Source: JAIRTY01 sp050257395
GTDB lineage: Bacteria; Actinomycetota; Actinomycetes; Streptosporangiales; Streptosporangiaceae
Direction of reading: 5' to 3'
NCBI GenBank assembly: GCA_050257395.1
Contig: JBLMWU010000226.1
Coordinates: forward strand, 1-39,453
DNA length: 39,453 bases
In this document: in pieces, positions 1 to 7,975 of the stretch
How the letters are laid out: every line of letters starts with the position of its first letter
How positions within the stretch are numbered: the first letter of the stretch is position 1
The notes under the pieces: generated by a model
The model's database searches: none
The model's input: only the letters and a program-made list of their open reading frames with translations
What the model was told of the DNA's origin: nothing
Translations under genes and position numbers: made by a program

Positions 1-205
1 CCGGCCGCCGGCGAGGGCCGTAGAGCGCGTCGTCTGCACGCTGAAGACCGCAACTCTTGGCCGCCCTCGGGCGACACCGGTCATGTCGAGGGACTGCTGG
101 CTCCCGAACTGATCTGCGCGGGGCCCCACACACTGCGGCACACGATGCTGGCCGCCCCCGATTCGGCAACTTGCGCGCCGTTCCACCCTCCAGCAGAAGT
201 AATCC

Positions 206-226
206 AACGGGGCAAACGTTGCCGTT
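206..226 (-). terminator. Hairpin after the helicase gene
   Basis: On the minus strand, AACGG and CAA pair with TTG, CC and CCGTT around a short CGT loop, with a two-base bulge. It lies 12 bases past the helicase stop codon. There is no clear T-run, which is common for actinobacterial terminators. The function is inferred from position and pairing only. I see no gene in bases 1-237. Confidence 0.4.
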
Positions 227-237
227 AGCGGCACTAG

Positions 238-2253
238 CTAGCCGGCCCACAGGACGTCCAGGGCCGCGTCCACCCGGGCCGCGAGCCGGCCGGTGCGCGG
301 CAGCACCGGCTCGGGCGGCGCGGCGTCGGCCGTCTCGCACGCCGCCAGCGCCGCCGCGTCGAGGAACCGGCTGACCTGCCCGTAGCTGTGCCGGTCGCTG
401 TAGCTGACCCGCTGGTGGTGCAGCCGCAGCGGCGCGTACAGGAACAGCTGGTCGCGGGCCCGGGTGACGGCCACGTAGAACAGCCGCTGCTCCTCGGCCA
501 GCCCGGCCGGGGTGCCGAGCGCCATGTCGCTGGGCACCGCGCCGTCCACCAGGTGCGGCAGGTGCACCACCGGCCACTCCAGGCCCTTGGCGGAATGCAT
601 GGTCGAGATCACCAGGTAGTCGTCGTCCAGCCGGGGCGGCCCGGCCAGGTCCGAGGTGGACACGGGCGGGTCCAGGGCGAGCTCGGCCAGCGCGTCGTGC
701 AGGGACGGCCGGCTGGCCGCCGCGTCGGCGAGCCGCTGCAGGTCGGCCAGCCGCACCGGCGCGTCGGGGTAGCGCGCCTGCAGCGGGGCGGTCAGCGCGG
801 CCAGGATCGCGGCGGCCCGGTCGGCGGTGGCGGTCAGGCCGGCCGCTGCCGCCAGGCCGCCCACGGTGGCCGCCACGGCCGCCCGGTAGCGGGGCGGCAC
901 CGCGTCCGTCCCCTCCTGCCAGCGGGCCAGCGGCCCCGGCTCGGTGAGCCGCAGCGCCGCGACGACCCGCCGGGCGCTGGCCGGCCCGATCCCCTCGTGC
1001 AGCCGCAGCACCCGGAACCAGGCGACGTCGTCAGCGGGATTGGCGATCACCCGCGCGGCCGCCAGGAAATCCTTGACGTGCGCGGCTTCGGTGAACTTCA
1101 GGCCGCCGTATTTGACGAACGGGATGCCGCGGGCGGAGAGCTCGATCTCCAGCACGTCGCTGTGGTGGGCGGCCCGCACCAGCACCGCCTGGTCCCGCAG
1201 GCTGGTGCCCTCCTCGTGGGCGGCGAGCACCCGGGCGCAGATCTCGCGTGCCTGGGTGGCCTCGTCGTGGCAGTGCACCAGCAGCGGCGCCGTCCCGGCC
1301 GCCCGGTCGGCGACCAGCGCCAGCTCGAGCCCTTCGGACTGCGGCCGGACCGCGTTGCCCAGCCGCAGCAGCGCGTCCCGGGACCGGTAGTTGCGGGCCA
1401 GCCGGAGCACGGTCAGGCCGGGGAAGTCCGCGGCCAGCCGCTGCAGGTGCGCCGGGTCGGCGCCGCGGAACCCGTAGATCGCCTGCGCGTCGTCACCCAC
1501 GCAGGTGAGGCCGCCGCCGCCGGGCCGCAGCAGCCGCACGATGTCCGCCTGCACGGCGTTGACGTCCTGGTACTCGTCCACCAGCACCGCGTCGAACATG
1601 CCGCGCAGCACCGGGCCGGTCGCCTCGTCGGCCAGCGCCGCCCGCCACAGCAGCAGCAGGTCGTCGAAGTCGACCAGGCCGTGCGCGCGCTTGTGCGCGA
1701 CATAGGCCCGGAACAGCCCGGACAGCTCCGCGGTGAAGTCCTCGCACCAGGGGAAGCCGGCCCGGACCACGCCGGCGACCGGGGCCATCGTGGAGACGCA
1801 GCGGCTGTAGATGTCCGCGCATACCCCCGCGCGGGGGGTGCGCCGCCCGGTGCCCGCCAGCCCGTGCTCGGGCCGGAGCACGTCCAGGATGTCGCCGATG
1901 TCGGCCGGGTCGATGACGCTGAACTCCGGCGGCAGCGAGAACGCCTCCGCGTGCTCGCGGATGATCCGGTGCGCGATGGCGTGGAACGTGCCGCCGCAGA
2001 CCCGGTCGGCGGCGGGCATCCCGGCCCGGCCGGCCCGGGCCAGCATGTCGTCGGCGGCCCGGCGGGTGAAGGTCAGCAGCAGGATCCGGTTCGCCGGAGT
2101 GCCCTGGGCGGCCAGCCACGCGGTCCGCGCCACCAGCGTGCGGGTCTTGCCCGTGCCGGCGCCCGCCAGCACCAGCAGCGGCCCGCCAGCGTGGGTCACG
2201 GCTGCCCGCTGCTCTTCGTTCAGGCCATCAAGGAGCCCGGGCGGTTCGAACAT
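238..2253 (-). CDS. UvrD/PcrA-like SF1A DNA helicase
   Basis: This 671-residue protein is a superfamily 1A ATP-dependent DNA helicase, expected to unwind DNA 3'-5' in repair. All main motifs are visible: Walker A GAGTGKT with Lys36, the TFHAIAHRI stretch, DEYQD (motif II), GDDAQAIYGFRGAD (motif III), LARNYRS (motif IV), TMHSAKGLEWPVV (motif V) and EEQRLFYVAVTRARDQL (motif VI). The start is the ATG just before FEPPGLLDGLNEEQRAAV, because the Q-motif (LNEEQRAAV) normally begins near the N-terminus; the frame stays open far upstream but that stretch looks non-coding. I see no HRDC domain, unlike mycobacterial UvrD2. It is divergent from the acyltransferase gene and appears monocistronic. Confidence 0.93.
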   Translation of the reverse strand: MFEPPGLLDGLNEEQRAAVTHAGGPLLVLAGAGTGKTRTLVARTAWLAAQGTPANRILLLTFTRRAADDMLARAGRAGMPAADRVCGGTFHAIAHRIIREHAEAFSLPPEFSVIDPADIGDILDVLRPEHGLAGTGRRTPRAGVCADIYSRCVSTMAPVAGVVRAGFPWCEDFTAELSGLFRAYVAHKRAHGLVDFDDLLLLWRAALADEATGPVLRGMFDAVLVDEYQDVNAVQADIVRLLRPGGGGLTCVGDDAQAIYGFRGADPAHLQRLAADFPGLTVLRLARNYRSRDALLRLGNAVRPQSEGLELALVADRAAGTAPLLVHCHDEATQAREICARVLAAHEEGTSLRDQAVLVRAAHHSDVLEIELSARGIPFVKYGGLKFTEAAHVKDFLAAARVIANPADDVAWFRVLRLHEGIGPASARRVVAALRLTEPGPLARWQEGTDAVPPRYRAAVAATVGGLAAAAGLTATADRAAAILAALTAPLQARYPDAPVRLADLQRLADAAASRPSLHDALAELALDPPVSTSDLAGPPRLDDDYLVISTMHSAKGLEWPVVHLPHLVDGAVPSDMALGTPAGLAEEQRLFYVAVTRARDQLFLYAPLRLHHQRVSYSDRHSYGQVSRFLDAAALAACETADAAPPEPVLPRTGRLAARVDAALDVLWAG

Positions 2254-2418
2254 GCCGACGAATCTAGCGACCCCAGCCGGCCGCGGGCCAGAGGCCGCGC
2301 CGGCTGCGGGCGGAGCGGGCACAGGGTGCGGAAGGGTGCGGGCCGTCATGGGGCCGCCGCAATCAGGCAAATGGCCGGCTGGCTGGCGGGGAGTGGACCT
2401 TAGGTAGCGTTGAGCCAT

Positions 2419-3756
2419 ATGTCCGCAGTCCCCGCTGCTGATCCCGGCCCCCGCCCCGCATCCGCCCGCCAGCCGCCCGCGGCCGGCGGGCAGCGGCTGG
2501 CCTGGCTGGACGCGCTGCGCGGGTTCGCGGCGCTGTGCGTCGTGTTCGACCACCTGGGCCTGCACGTGCTGCAGCCCGCCCGGACCGCCGTCTATCAGTG
2601 GGTGGACACCGGGAAGTACGGCGTCTTTGTGTTCTTCCTGGTCAGCGGGTATATCGTGCCCGCGTCGCTGGAGCGCAAGGGCAGCGTGCGCAGCTTCTGG
2701 GTGAGCCGCGCGTTCCGCCTGTACCCGCTGTACCTGCTCGCGGTGCTCGCCACCGTCGCGGCCTGGCGGCTTGGCTGGGGATCGCTGCGCGGGGCGGGCC
2801 GGCACCCGGTCAGCGCGGCGCTGGGGCACGCGCTCATGCTGTCGAACGTGCTCGGCGTCACCAACGTCATCAACGTGATCTGGACGCTCTCCTACGAGAT
2901 GGCGTTCTACCTGCTGCTGACCGCCCTGTTCGTGGCCGGCTGGCACCGCCGCAGCAGCCTGTGGGCGGGCCTGTTCGCGGTCGCGGCGGTTGCCGTGGGC
3001 GGGCTGCTGCCGATGACCGCGCTGTCGGACGGCGCGGCCGGCCGGAAGCTGGTGGTCCTGCTGGCGGACGCGGCGATCCTCGGCGGCCTGGCGCTGGCGA
3101 CCTCCCGCGGCGGCGTGCCGCGGGTGCTCGGCGCGGTGCTGGCCGCCGGCACCGGCCTGCTGCTGGTGGCGGTCAACGGCAGCTGGATCCAGCCGTGGGA
3201 GGCGCTGGGCATCCTGGCGCTCATGTTCACCGGCACGGTGGTGTACCGGGCCGAGCAGGGCCAGCTGAGCAGGCGCTGGGCGGCGGCCGTGGCCGCGGCG
3301 GTGTTCGCGCTGGTGCTGGCCGCCGGGGTGTGGCACGGGCCGGGCGGCTCGTTCTGGCTGGGGGAGACCGGCTGGATCCGCCAGTGGGCCTGCACGCTGC
3401 TGCTGGCCGGGCTGACCTTCGCCGCCGGGCTGGCGGTGCGGCGGCGCCGCATCCCCGGCGTGCTGGCCTGGCTGGGGCTGGTCAGCTACTCCATCTACCT
3501 GCTGCACCCGCTGCTGATCGGCGTCTACGTCAGGCTGCCCTGGGTGGCCGCCCGGCACCCGGTGCCGGTCCAGGTGGCGCTCGCGGCCGGGTACCTGGCG
3601 GTGCTGCTGGCGCTGTGCGCGCTGACCTACCGGCTGGTGGAGGCGCCCATGCAGCGCTGTGGCAAACGGCTGGCGGGCTGGCTGGAACACCGCTACGGCC
3701 CGGACCCGCTGCCCGAGCGGGCCCGCCCGGTCACCGTCGGGGCCGACGCCAGATAG
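2419..3756 (+). CDS. Family-3 membrane acyltransferase
   Basis: This 445-residue integral membrane protein belongs to the acyltransferase 3 (OafA/NodX-like) family, which transfers acyl groups to sugars or other cell-surface molecules. The N-terminal signature WLDALRGFAALCVVFDH carries the conserved Arg and His. GKYGVFVFFLVSGYIV, SFWVSRAFRLYPLY and the final SYSIYLLHPLL segment are also typical. About ten hydrophobic segments follow one another. The ATG at 2419 is chosen over a TTG three codons upstream. No Shine-Dalgarno is obvious, and a TAGCGT hexamer at 2405-2410 lies 8 bases before the ATG, so a leaderless message is possible. The acyl acceptor cannot be told from the sequence. Confidence 0.88.
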   Translation: MSAVPAADPGPRPASARQPPAAGGQRLAWLDALRGFAALCVVFDHLGLHVLQPARTAVYQWVDTGKYGVFVFFLVSGYIVPASLERKGSVRSFWVSRAFRLYPLYLLAVLATVAAWRLGWGSLRGAGRHPVSAALGHALMLSNVLGVTNVINVIWTLSYEMAFYLLLTALFVAGWHRRSSLWAGLFAVAAVAVGGLLPMTALSDGAAGRKLVVLLADAAILGGLALATSRGGVPRVLGAVLAAGTGLLLVAVNGSWIQPWEALGILALMFTGTVVYRAEQGQLSRRWAAAVAAAVFALVLAAGVWHGPGGSFWLGETGWIRQWACTLLLAGLTFAAGLAVRRRRIPGVLAWLGLVSYSIYLLHPLLIGVYVRLPWVAARHPVPVQVALAAGYLAVLLALCALTYRLVEAPMQRCGKRLAGWLEHRYGPDPLPERARPVTVGADAR

Positions 3757-3783
3757 CCAGCCGGGCCGGCCGCCCGCGGGCCC

Positions 3784-3790
3784 TGTCACA
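3784..3790 (+). promoter_or_regulatory. Candidate ECF41 -35 element (TGTCACA)
   Basis: An exact TGTCACA stands 59 bases upstream of the sigma factor start. TGTCACA is the -35 motif I recall for ECF41-type sigma factors, which often transcribe their own neighbourhood. I find no exact CGTC -10 partner at 15-18 bases; the best nearby bases are CTCT/TCTC. Autoregulation is therefore likely but unproven. Confidence 0.5.
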
Positions 3791-3849
3791 CTTCCGGGCT
3801 CTCGCCACTCTCGGGATGGGTACGGGAAACACTGCTGGAGGTGCCCGCC

Positions 3850-4827
3850 ATGCCTGATATTCCAGCCGGCGCGCCGCCCGGCCCGCCCGCTGGCCGCCCG
3901 CCCGGCGCTGCCACTGAGCCCGCGACGCAGGTCTTCCTGGACCACCGTGAGCTGCTGTTCTCAATCGTCTACAACCTGCTGGGCAGTGTCGCCGACACCG
4001 AGGACGTGCTGCAGGAGACCTGGCTGGCGTGGACGGTCAGGAGTGAGGCAACGTCCGGCGAGCCCATCACCAGCCCGCGTGCCTACCTGGTGCGCATCGC
4101 GGTCAACAAGGCACTCGCACGGCAGGCCAGCCTCAGCCGCCGGCGGGAGGAGTACGTCGGGCCCTGGCTGCCTGAGCCGCTGATCACGCCGCTGGCCGGC
4201 AGCGGCTCAGCGGCGCCCGGGACCGGCGACGCCGGCGATGCGGTGATGCGGGCCGAATCGGTGTCGATGGCGCTGCTGGTGGTGCTGGAATCGCTCACGC
4301 CGCTGGAGCGGGCGGTGTTCGTGCTGAACGAGGTGTTCGGCTACTCCCTCGCGGAGGTCGCCGGTGTCCTGGACCGCAGCCCGGCGGCGGTCCGCCAGGT
4401 GGCGCACCGGGCCCGCGAGCACGTACAGGCCCGCCGCCCCCGTTTCCGGGCCGACCGGCGGGTCCAGCAGCAGGTCACGGAGCGTTTCGTGGCCGCCGTC
4501 GCAGGCGGTGACATCGGTGCCCTGCTGGAGGTACTGGCCCCGGACGTGACGATGTGGGCCGATGGCGGCGGCAAGGCGCGGGCGGCCGGCCTGCACCCGG
4601 TGCACGGCGCGGTCAAGGTCGCCGGGCTCCTCAGCAGCAACGCGGCCCGGCGCACCATCCCGGATCTCGGCATCCGCTACCGGCCGGTCAACGGCGATCC
4701 GGCGGCGCTGCTGCTGTCGGGCGGCACCCCCTACATGGTCGTCGTCCTGGACCTCAGCCCCGACGGCAGCCAGATCCGCGGGATCTACGCCGTGAGCAAC
4801 CCGGACAAACTCTCCCACCTGAGCTGA
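3850..4827 (+). CDS. ECF41-family RNA polymerase sigma factor (SigJ-like)
   Basis: This 325-residue extracytoplasmic-function sigma factor has a fused C-terminal SnoaL/NTF2-like domain. Region 2 spans about residues 28-95 (with DTEDVLQETWLAW), and region 4 about 142-195 (LTPLERAVFVLNEVFGYS then the helix-turn-helix). The three ECF41 hallmarks are all there: WLPEP at 106-110 in the linker, DGGGK at 238-242, and NPDKL at 317-321 at the very end. In characterised ECF41 proteins the C-terminal domain acts as a built-in regulator in place of a separate anti-sigma factor; none is encoded next door. The ATG is set by GGAGG at 3837-3841. A TGTCACA box lies upstream. The DoxX-like gene starts 21 bases downstream and is probably co-transcribed. 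Confidence 0.93.
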   Translation: MPDIPAGAPPGPPAGRPPGAATEPATQVFLDHRELLFSIVYNLLGSVADTEDVLQETWLAWTVRSEATSGEPITSPRAYLVRIAVNKALARQASLSRRREEYVGPWLPEPLITPLAGSGSAAPGTGDAGDAVMRAESVSMALLVVLESLTPLERAVFVLNEVFGYSLAEVAGVLDRSPAAVRQVAHRAREHVQARRPRFRADRRVQQQVTERFVAAVAGGDIGALLEVLAPDVTMWADGGGKARAAGLHPVHGAVKVAGLLSSNAARRTIPDLGIRYRPVNGDPAALLLSGGTPYMVVVLDLSPDGSQIRGIYAVSNPDKLSHLS

Positions 4828-4848
4828 CACCCGCCGACGGAGCAAGCC

Positions 4849-5217
4849 ATGGTCATCGCCTATGTCGTCATCACCGTGCTCGCCATCGCCGCCAACACCT
4901 TCTCCGGCGTCGCCGCGCTGGCCCACTTCAAGCCGATCCTGCCCGGCATGGCCCGCGCCGGCGTGCCCGAATCATGGCTGACCTTCCCGATCGGGACGCT
5001 GAAGACTGCCGGGGCACTGGGCCTGCTGCTGGGCCTCGCCGGCGTGCCGGTGATCGGGGCGGCCGCCGCGATCGGCCTGATCCTGTTCTTCGTCTGCGCC
5101 GTCTACACCCACGTGCGGGCCGCCGACTACTCGGCGCAGTTCGGCCTGGCGAACGGCTTCCTGCTGCTGGCCGTCGCCGCCCTCGCACTGAACCTGGCGG
5201 CACTGCCCGCCGCCTGA
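4849..5217 (+). CDS. DoxX-like small membrane protein
   Basis: This 122-residue protein is almost entirely hydrophobic, with four predicted membrane segments: residues about 3-24, 45-65, 68-88 and 98-118. The pattern and the FPIGTLKTAGALGLLLGL stretch after the first loop fit DoxX-like family proteins. Their biochemical role is poorly known; some relatives are tied to redox or membrane stress. The ATG is preceded by GGAG with a 6-base gap. The gene sits 21 bases behind the ECF41 sigma gene on the same strand. ECF41 genes are usually paired with carboxymuconolactone decarboxylase, oxidoreductase or epimerase (COE) genes, so this membrane protein may be the target or partner instead. Confidence 0.8.
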   Translation: MVIAYVVITVLAIAANTFSGVAALAHFKPILPGMARAGVPESWLTFPIGTLKTAGALGLLLGLAGVPVIGAAAAIGLILFFVCAVYTHVRAADYSAQFGLANGFLLLAVAALALNLAALPAA

Positions 5218-5562
5218 CCGGGCCGGGCTGCCCGAGCCGTGCCGGGCCGGTGGCCTGGTGGAGGCGGCGCAGCAGCGTGCCGAGTGCCGCCGCGCCCGGC
5301 GGCCAGGTCATCGGGTGAGGCCACGGTCCATTGTTGAGCCGGCCCACCCAGATCGGCGAGTGGATTTCCGGCGGTAATGGTGCCTGCACCCTCGCCGTGG
5401 CAGACCCGGCGATGGCGGCGCGGCCGGTGCTGATTTGCCCCGGTTCCGGGCTTCTGCCCGCGGAGCGGGGCCTTCCGGCCCTTATCCGGGCCGGGTGAAC
5501 GGCATTTGATCCTGGCAGGGAAGCAGCCACCGCGGAATTCCGCGAGAAAGCAGGGCCGTGCC
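5218..5562. other. Intergenic stretch, no gene seen
   Basis: These 345 bases separate the DoxX-like gene from the zinc-ribbon gene, both on the plus strand. Reading frames here show no recognisable domain and low-complexity composition. The one clear structure is a perfect 7-bp hairpin, CCGGCCC paired with GGGCCGG around TTATCC at 5475-5494, which could end transcription from upstream or lie in the leader of the zinc-ribbon gene. Confidence 0.5.
5475..5494 (+). terminator. Perfect 7-bp GC hairpin
   Basis: CCGGCCC-TTATCC-GGGCCGG forms a perfect stem. No T-run follows. It may terminate the sigma/DoxX transcript, but it is 258 bases past that stop codon, so a role as leader structure for the gene at 5563 is equally possible. 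Confidence 0.3.
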
Positions 5563-5826
5563 ATGAAGCCGCCATTCAGGAAGCATGCCCACGCGAGCGC
5601 GGCCGGTGCCGGCCCGGTCGTCTGCCCCGTCTGCCAGACCCGCCTGAGCGAGGTGGATCAGCTTGGCGCCGGCGACAACGCGGCCGTCATGGCCGGCCTT
5701 GGCGTCATGCAAGTCAAGCTGCGCTGCCCGGGGTGCAAGACGGTCCTCGACGTGACCCTGCCGCGTCACTACGCCTGGAAGTCGCCCATCGACATCCCCG
5801 GCTGGGGCAGGTACTTCGCTGCCTGA
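5563..5826 (+). CDS. Small zinc-ribbon protein, function unknown
   Basis: This 87-residue protein carries two CxxC knuckles, CPVC near residue 22 and CPGC near residue 57, spaced as in a zinc ribbon. The basic N-terminus (KPPFRKHAHA) and the aromatic C-terminal tail (WKSPIDIPGWGRYF) flank the ribbon. I do not recognise a named family. The ATG at 5563 is preferred to an upstream TTG at 5506, because the intervening residues are low complexity; the Shine-Dalgarno is weak. It converges on the membrane protein gene at 5898. A nucleic-acid or protein-binding role is only a guess from the fold. Confidence 0.65.
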   Translation: MKPPFRKHAHASAAGAGPVVCPVCQTRLSEVDQLGAGDNAAVMAGLGVMQVKLRCPGCKTVLDVTLPRHYAWKSPIDIPGWGRYFAA

Positions 5827-5835
5827 CGCAGCCCG

Positions 5836-5870
5836 GGGTCAGGACCCGTACTCGCCGTGCCGCCTGACCC
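5836..5870. terminator. Bidirectional terminator-like inverted repeat
   Basis: GGGTCAGG at 5836-5843 pairs perfectly with CCTGACCC at 5863-5870 across a 19-base loop. It lies between two convergent stop codons (5826 and 5898). A second palindrome, CCGCCCGCGGGCGG at 5882-5895, and a stem GGGCGGC/GCCGCCC at 5890-5910 overlap the end of the minus-strand gene. Together these look like a shared terminator region. Confidence 0.5.
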
Positions 5871-5897
5871 AGAGCTGCGGCCCGCCCGCGGGCGGCG

Positions 5898-6533
5898 CTA
5901 TCTGCCGCCCTGGATGAGGAAGCCGGCCACGACCGGGACCCAGGCTGTGACCACGAACAGCAGCACGGATGCGAACGACCATCCGAACGACAGTGGTATC
6001 CCGGCGGGCCTGACTCCCAGCACCGCCGCACCGAGCCGGGACACCGTGGCGGGTGACGGCTGCCCGCGATGCTGCTGCTCCGCCAGGATCTGACGGGTGA
6101 GTCGGATGTCCGCCCGGTCGCTGAGGGCCAGGCACACCCCCGAGGCGTCCCGCACGATGAGCCGGTAAGCAGGCTTTCCCCGCTGCACAATCTTCCGGCC
6201 GCGGACGCTCCTGAGGTTGCGCAGGTCCACCGTCCGGCGCCCGGTCCAGGTGCGGGCGGTCAGGAAACAGGACCCCTCGCCGTACACGTGCCAGGACTTC
6301 CTGGCGGAGCAGGAATCCCGCAGCAGCCAGCAGCAGAAACCGGATACCACGCCGAAGAAGATGGGCAGCGGGCTGGCGTCGTGCCGCAGCCGGAGAACGG
6401 CCGCCGGGACGACCACGATCAGGGTCAGCCCGCAGAGCGCCAGGGTCATCATGACGGCGCTGCGCCGCCGGGCCTGAGCGGCCGGGACGAGGCCGCCGGG
6501 CGCAGCCGGGGCGGGCCGTGTCTGGCGGGCCAT
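5898..6533 (-). CDS. Membrane protein with PH-like core, unknown function
   Basis: This 211-residue protein has two hydrophobic segments after a basic N-terminus (about residues 28-47 and 56-75), a soluble basic middle (about 80-165) with the strand-like pattern SWHVYGEGSCFLTART ... VDLRNLRSVRGRKIV ... AYRLIVRDASGVCLAL, and a C-terminal hydrophobic segment (about 185-207). The middle part looks like the short bacterial PH-type domain that membrane proteins of actinobacteria often carry, but this is a visual judgement. The ATG (MARQTRPAPAAPGG) is chosen because residues further upstream are low complexity. It stands alone, convergent with the zinc-ribbon gene and divergent from the L36 gene. 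Confidence 0.7.
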   Translation of the reverse strand: MARQTRPAPAAPGGLVPAAQARRRSAVMMTLALCGLTLIVVVPAAVLRLRHDASPLPIFFGVVSGFCCWLLRDSCSARKSWHVYGEGSCFLTARTWTGRRTVDLRNLRSVRGRKIVQRGKPAYRLIVRDASGVCLALSDRADIRLTRQILAEQQHRGQPSPATVSRLGAAVLGVRPAGIPLSFGWSFASVLLFVVTAWVPVVAGFLIQGGR

Positions 6534-6642
6534 GAGGCGTCTCCCGGGTGCTGCTGCTGGGGCTACCACCCTAGAGTCCGGGCGGGAATGTGCCGACACC
6601 GGAAATAGTTGAACGGGCGCTGAGAAGCCAGGGAGGTGGACG

Positions 6643-6765
6643 ATGAAGGTCAGGAATTCGCTGCGGGCGCTGAAGCAGCGCCCGGGCGCCATTGTGGTGC
6701 GGCGCCGCGGCCGGGCCTACGTGATCAACAAGAACGACCCCCGCCAGAAGACGCGGCAGGGCTGA
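6643..6765 (+). CDS. rpmJ: Ribosomal protein L36, zinc-free type (bL36 paralogue)
   Basis: A 40-residue protein beginning MKVRNSLRALKQRPGA and ending NDPRQKTRQG is bL36 of the C-minus (YkgO-like) type. The usual zinc ligands of the housekeeping copy (CxxC...C...H) are absent, and basic and hydrophobic residues take their place. In bacteria that keep both forms, the zinc-free copy replaces the zinc-containing one in the large subunit when zinc is scarce, usually under Zur control. A strong GGGAGGTGG lies 4-12 bases before the ATG. I cannot find a convincing Zur palindrome in the 100 bases upstream. Other C-minus ribosomal genes (L28, L31, L33, S14, S18) are not adjacent, so the gene is solitary here. 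Confidence 0.93.
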   Translation: MKVRNSLRALKQRPGAIVVRRRGRAYVINKNDPRQKTRQG

Positions 6766-6777
6766 CCCTGATCCGCT

Positions 6778-6804
6778 CCCGGGGTGCCGGCCGGGCACCC
6801 CGGG
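6778..6804. terminator. Strong bidirectional hairpin
   Basis: CCCGGGGTGCC at 6778-6788 pairs perfectly (11 bp) with GGCACCCCGGG at 6794-6804 around a 5-base loop. It begins 12 bases after the L36 stop and ends 16 bases before the VOC stop, so it can serve both convergent genes. Confidence 0.75.
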
Positions 6805-6820
6805 ACCGTTCCCGGCCTGG

Positions 6821-7171
6821 TCAGGGGCGTGGCGGCAGCGCGTGGCGGGGCTGGTAGAGGGGGAGTTCCGAGCCGTCGGGCAGCCGGATCGCCGCCAGCA
6901 GACCCCACCGCTGATCGGCCACGTCCCGCGCCACCTCGACTCCTTTGCCGCGCAATTCGGCAAGCGTGGCGTGAATGTCGTCGCACATCAGGTAGAGCTC
7001 ATGCCGGGTTTCCCCGTCGGCGGGATGGACGGCGAGCTCGGCGGGCGGCAGGGCGAAAATCAGCCAGCCGGCGCCCGCGTCAGCCGAGGGCAGCCCGAGG
7101 ACGTCCTGGAAGAACGCGCGGACCCGCTCGGCCCCGGGCGAGAACATGACTGCGTGCACACCGGTGATCAC
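6821..7171 (-). CDS. VOC-fold (glyoxalase/dioxygenase superfamily) protein
   Basis: This 116-residue protein has the single VOC module of paired beta-alpha-beta-beta-beta units. It starts with ITGVHAVMFSPGAERVRAFFQDVLGLP, typical of these proteins, and later shows ETRHELYLMCDDIHATLAELRGKGVEV and GSELPLYQP. Members bind a divalent metal and act as glyoxalases, dioxygenases, epimerases or drug-binding proteins. The substrate cannot be told. It stands alone, convergent with the L36 gene. Confidence 0.82.
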   Translation of the reverse strand: MITGVHAVMFSPGAERVRAFFQDVLGLPSADAGAGWLIFALPPAELAVHPADGETRHELYLMCDDIHATLAELRGKGVEVARDVADQRWGLLAAIRLPDGSELPLYQPRHALPPRP

Positions 7172-7324
7172 CCTGCGAGCCTAGCCGGGGCCCGGCGCCC
7201 GCACCGGCGCTACGGCGCCGGGTTCAGGGGCGAGTCGCAGTAGGTGGTGTCCGGGCCGAACGGGCCGCCGCACTGCTCCGTGGTCGCGAACTGGGCGGCC
7301 CCGCCGCAGGCGCTCAGGCCCGCT

Positions 7325-7909
7325 CTACGCCGCCAGGATCTTGTCCGGGTCGTAGAGCACGACGGTGCCTGCGACGAGGTCGTGCAGGCTCTTACGCTCC
7401 TTGCTGGTGACCATCAGGATGAACGAGAGCAGCAGCGTGATGATGCTCAGGATGCCCTCGGCTATCCGCCCGACGATCTCCCGCAGGGCCATCCAGCCCC
7501 AGCTGGCGACGCGGCCGTCGTCCGGCCGCCAGCAGCGCATGCCCAGCACCTGCAGTGCCGGGGTCTGGCCGCGGCCCCACACGATCAGGCCCCAGACGAT
7601 GTACCCGATGCCGAGGGTGACGATCGACAGCGGGATGGCCAGGAAGTAGGCGCCGACCCGGCGGCCGATGCTGGCAAGCTGCACCCCTTCCGGCAGGATC
7701 AGGCCGCTTTCCTGGTGGATATACATCCCCGCGGGCACCCCTGCCACGGCTGGCTGGCCGTAGCCGGTGACGGGCGGGGCGGCCGGCAGGGAGCCGCCCG
7801 CCGGGGGCGGGGCCTCCTGGGCCTGTGGCTCCCCGGTGCTGGAAGCCGGAGGCTGCCCGGTGCCGGGAACCGGGGGCTGCTCGGCGTTCGGGTCGGCAGG
7901 CTCAGTCAT
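7325..7909 (-). CDS. RDD-family membrane protein
   Basis: This 194-residue protein has a long Pro/Ala/Gly-rich cytoplasmic N-terminus (about residues 1-75) followed by an RDD module: GRRVGAYFLAIPLSIVTLGIGYIVWGLIVW, the Arg/Asp stretch ...GQTPALQVLGMRCWRPDDG, a second membrane region, and the closing ERKSLHDLVAGTVVLYDPDK, which is the hallmark end of the domain. Some RDD proteins are transporters, but most are uncharacterised. The ATG is preceded by GAGGAAG. It begins 67 bases downstream of the phosphatase stop on the same strand, so it may be read through from the carboxylase operon, but its function gives no reason to link it. Confidence 0.85.
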   Translation of the reverse strand: MTEPADPNAEQPPVPGTGQPPASSTGEPQAQEAPPPAGGSLPAAPPVTGYGQPAVAGVPAGMYIHQESGLILPEGVQLASIGRRVGAYFLAIPLSIVTLGIGYIVWGLIVWGRGQTPALQVLGMRCWRPDDGRVASWGWMALREIVGRIAEGILSIITLLLSFILMVTSKERKSLHDLVAGTVVLYDPDKILAA

Positions 7910-7975
7910 GATCTTCCTCTCCGGCTCCGCCCAACGGTGCATTCAGTTCTTCAGCGGCGGGGGCCGGGTCTGGCG

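Noticed and set aside
57..374. Plus-strand open frame of 105 codons at the left edge
   Set aside because: It overlaps the helicase end in antisense and is Arg/Pro-rich without motifs.
3791..3820. A -10 CGTC element to pair with TGTCACA
   Set aside because: No exact CGTC occurs at the expected distance, so only the -35 half is reported.
238..3945. A 1,235-codon minus-strand open frame covering the helicase and the whole acyltransferase gene
   Set aside because: Only the part from 2253 down is helicase. The rest is the complement of the acyltransferase gene and reads as Arg/Gly/Pro/His-rich low complexity, as expected from GC-rich codon bias.
7210..7324. Minus-strand reading of about 35 residues with three cysteines ending in NPAP just after the RDD gene
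   Set aside because: It looks a little like a secreted or cysteine-containing tail, but it is out of frame with the RDD gene, has no start codon with a ribosome site, and is too short to support.
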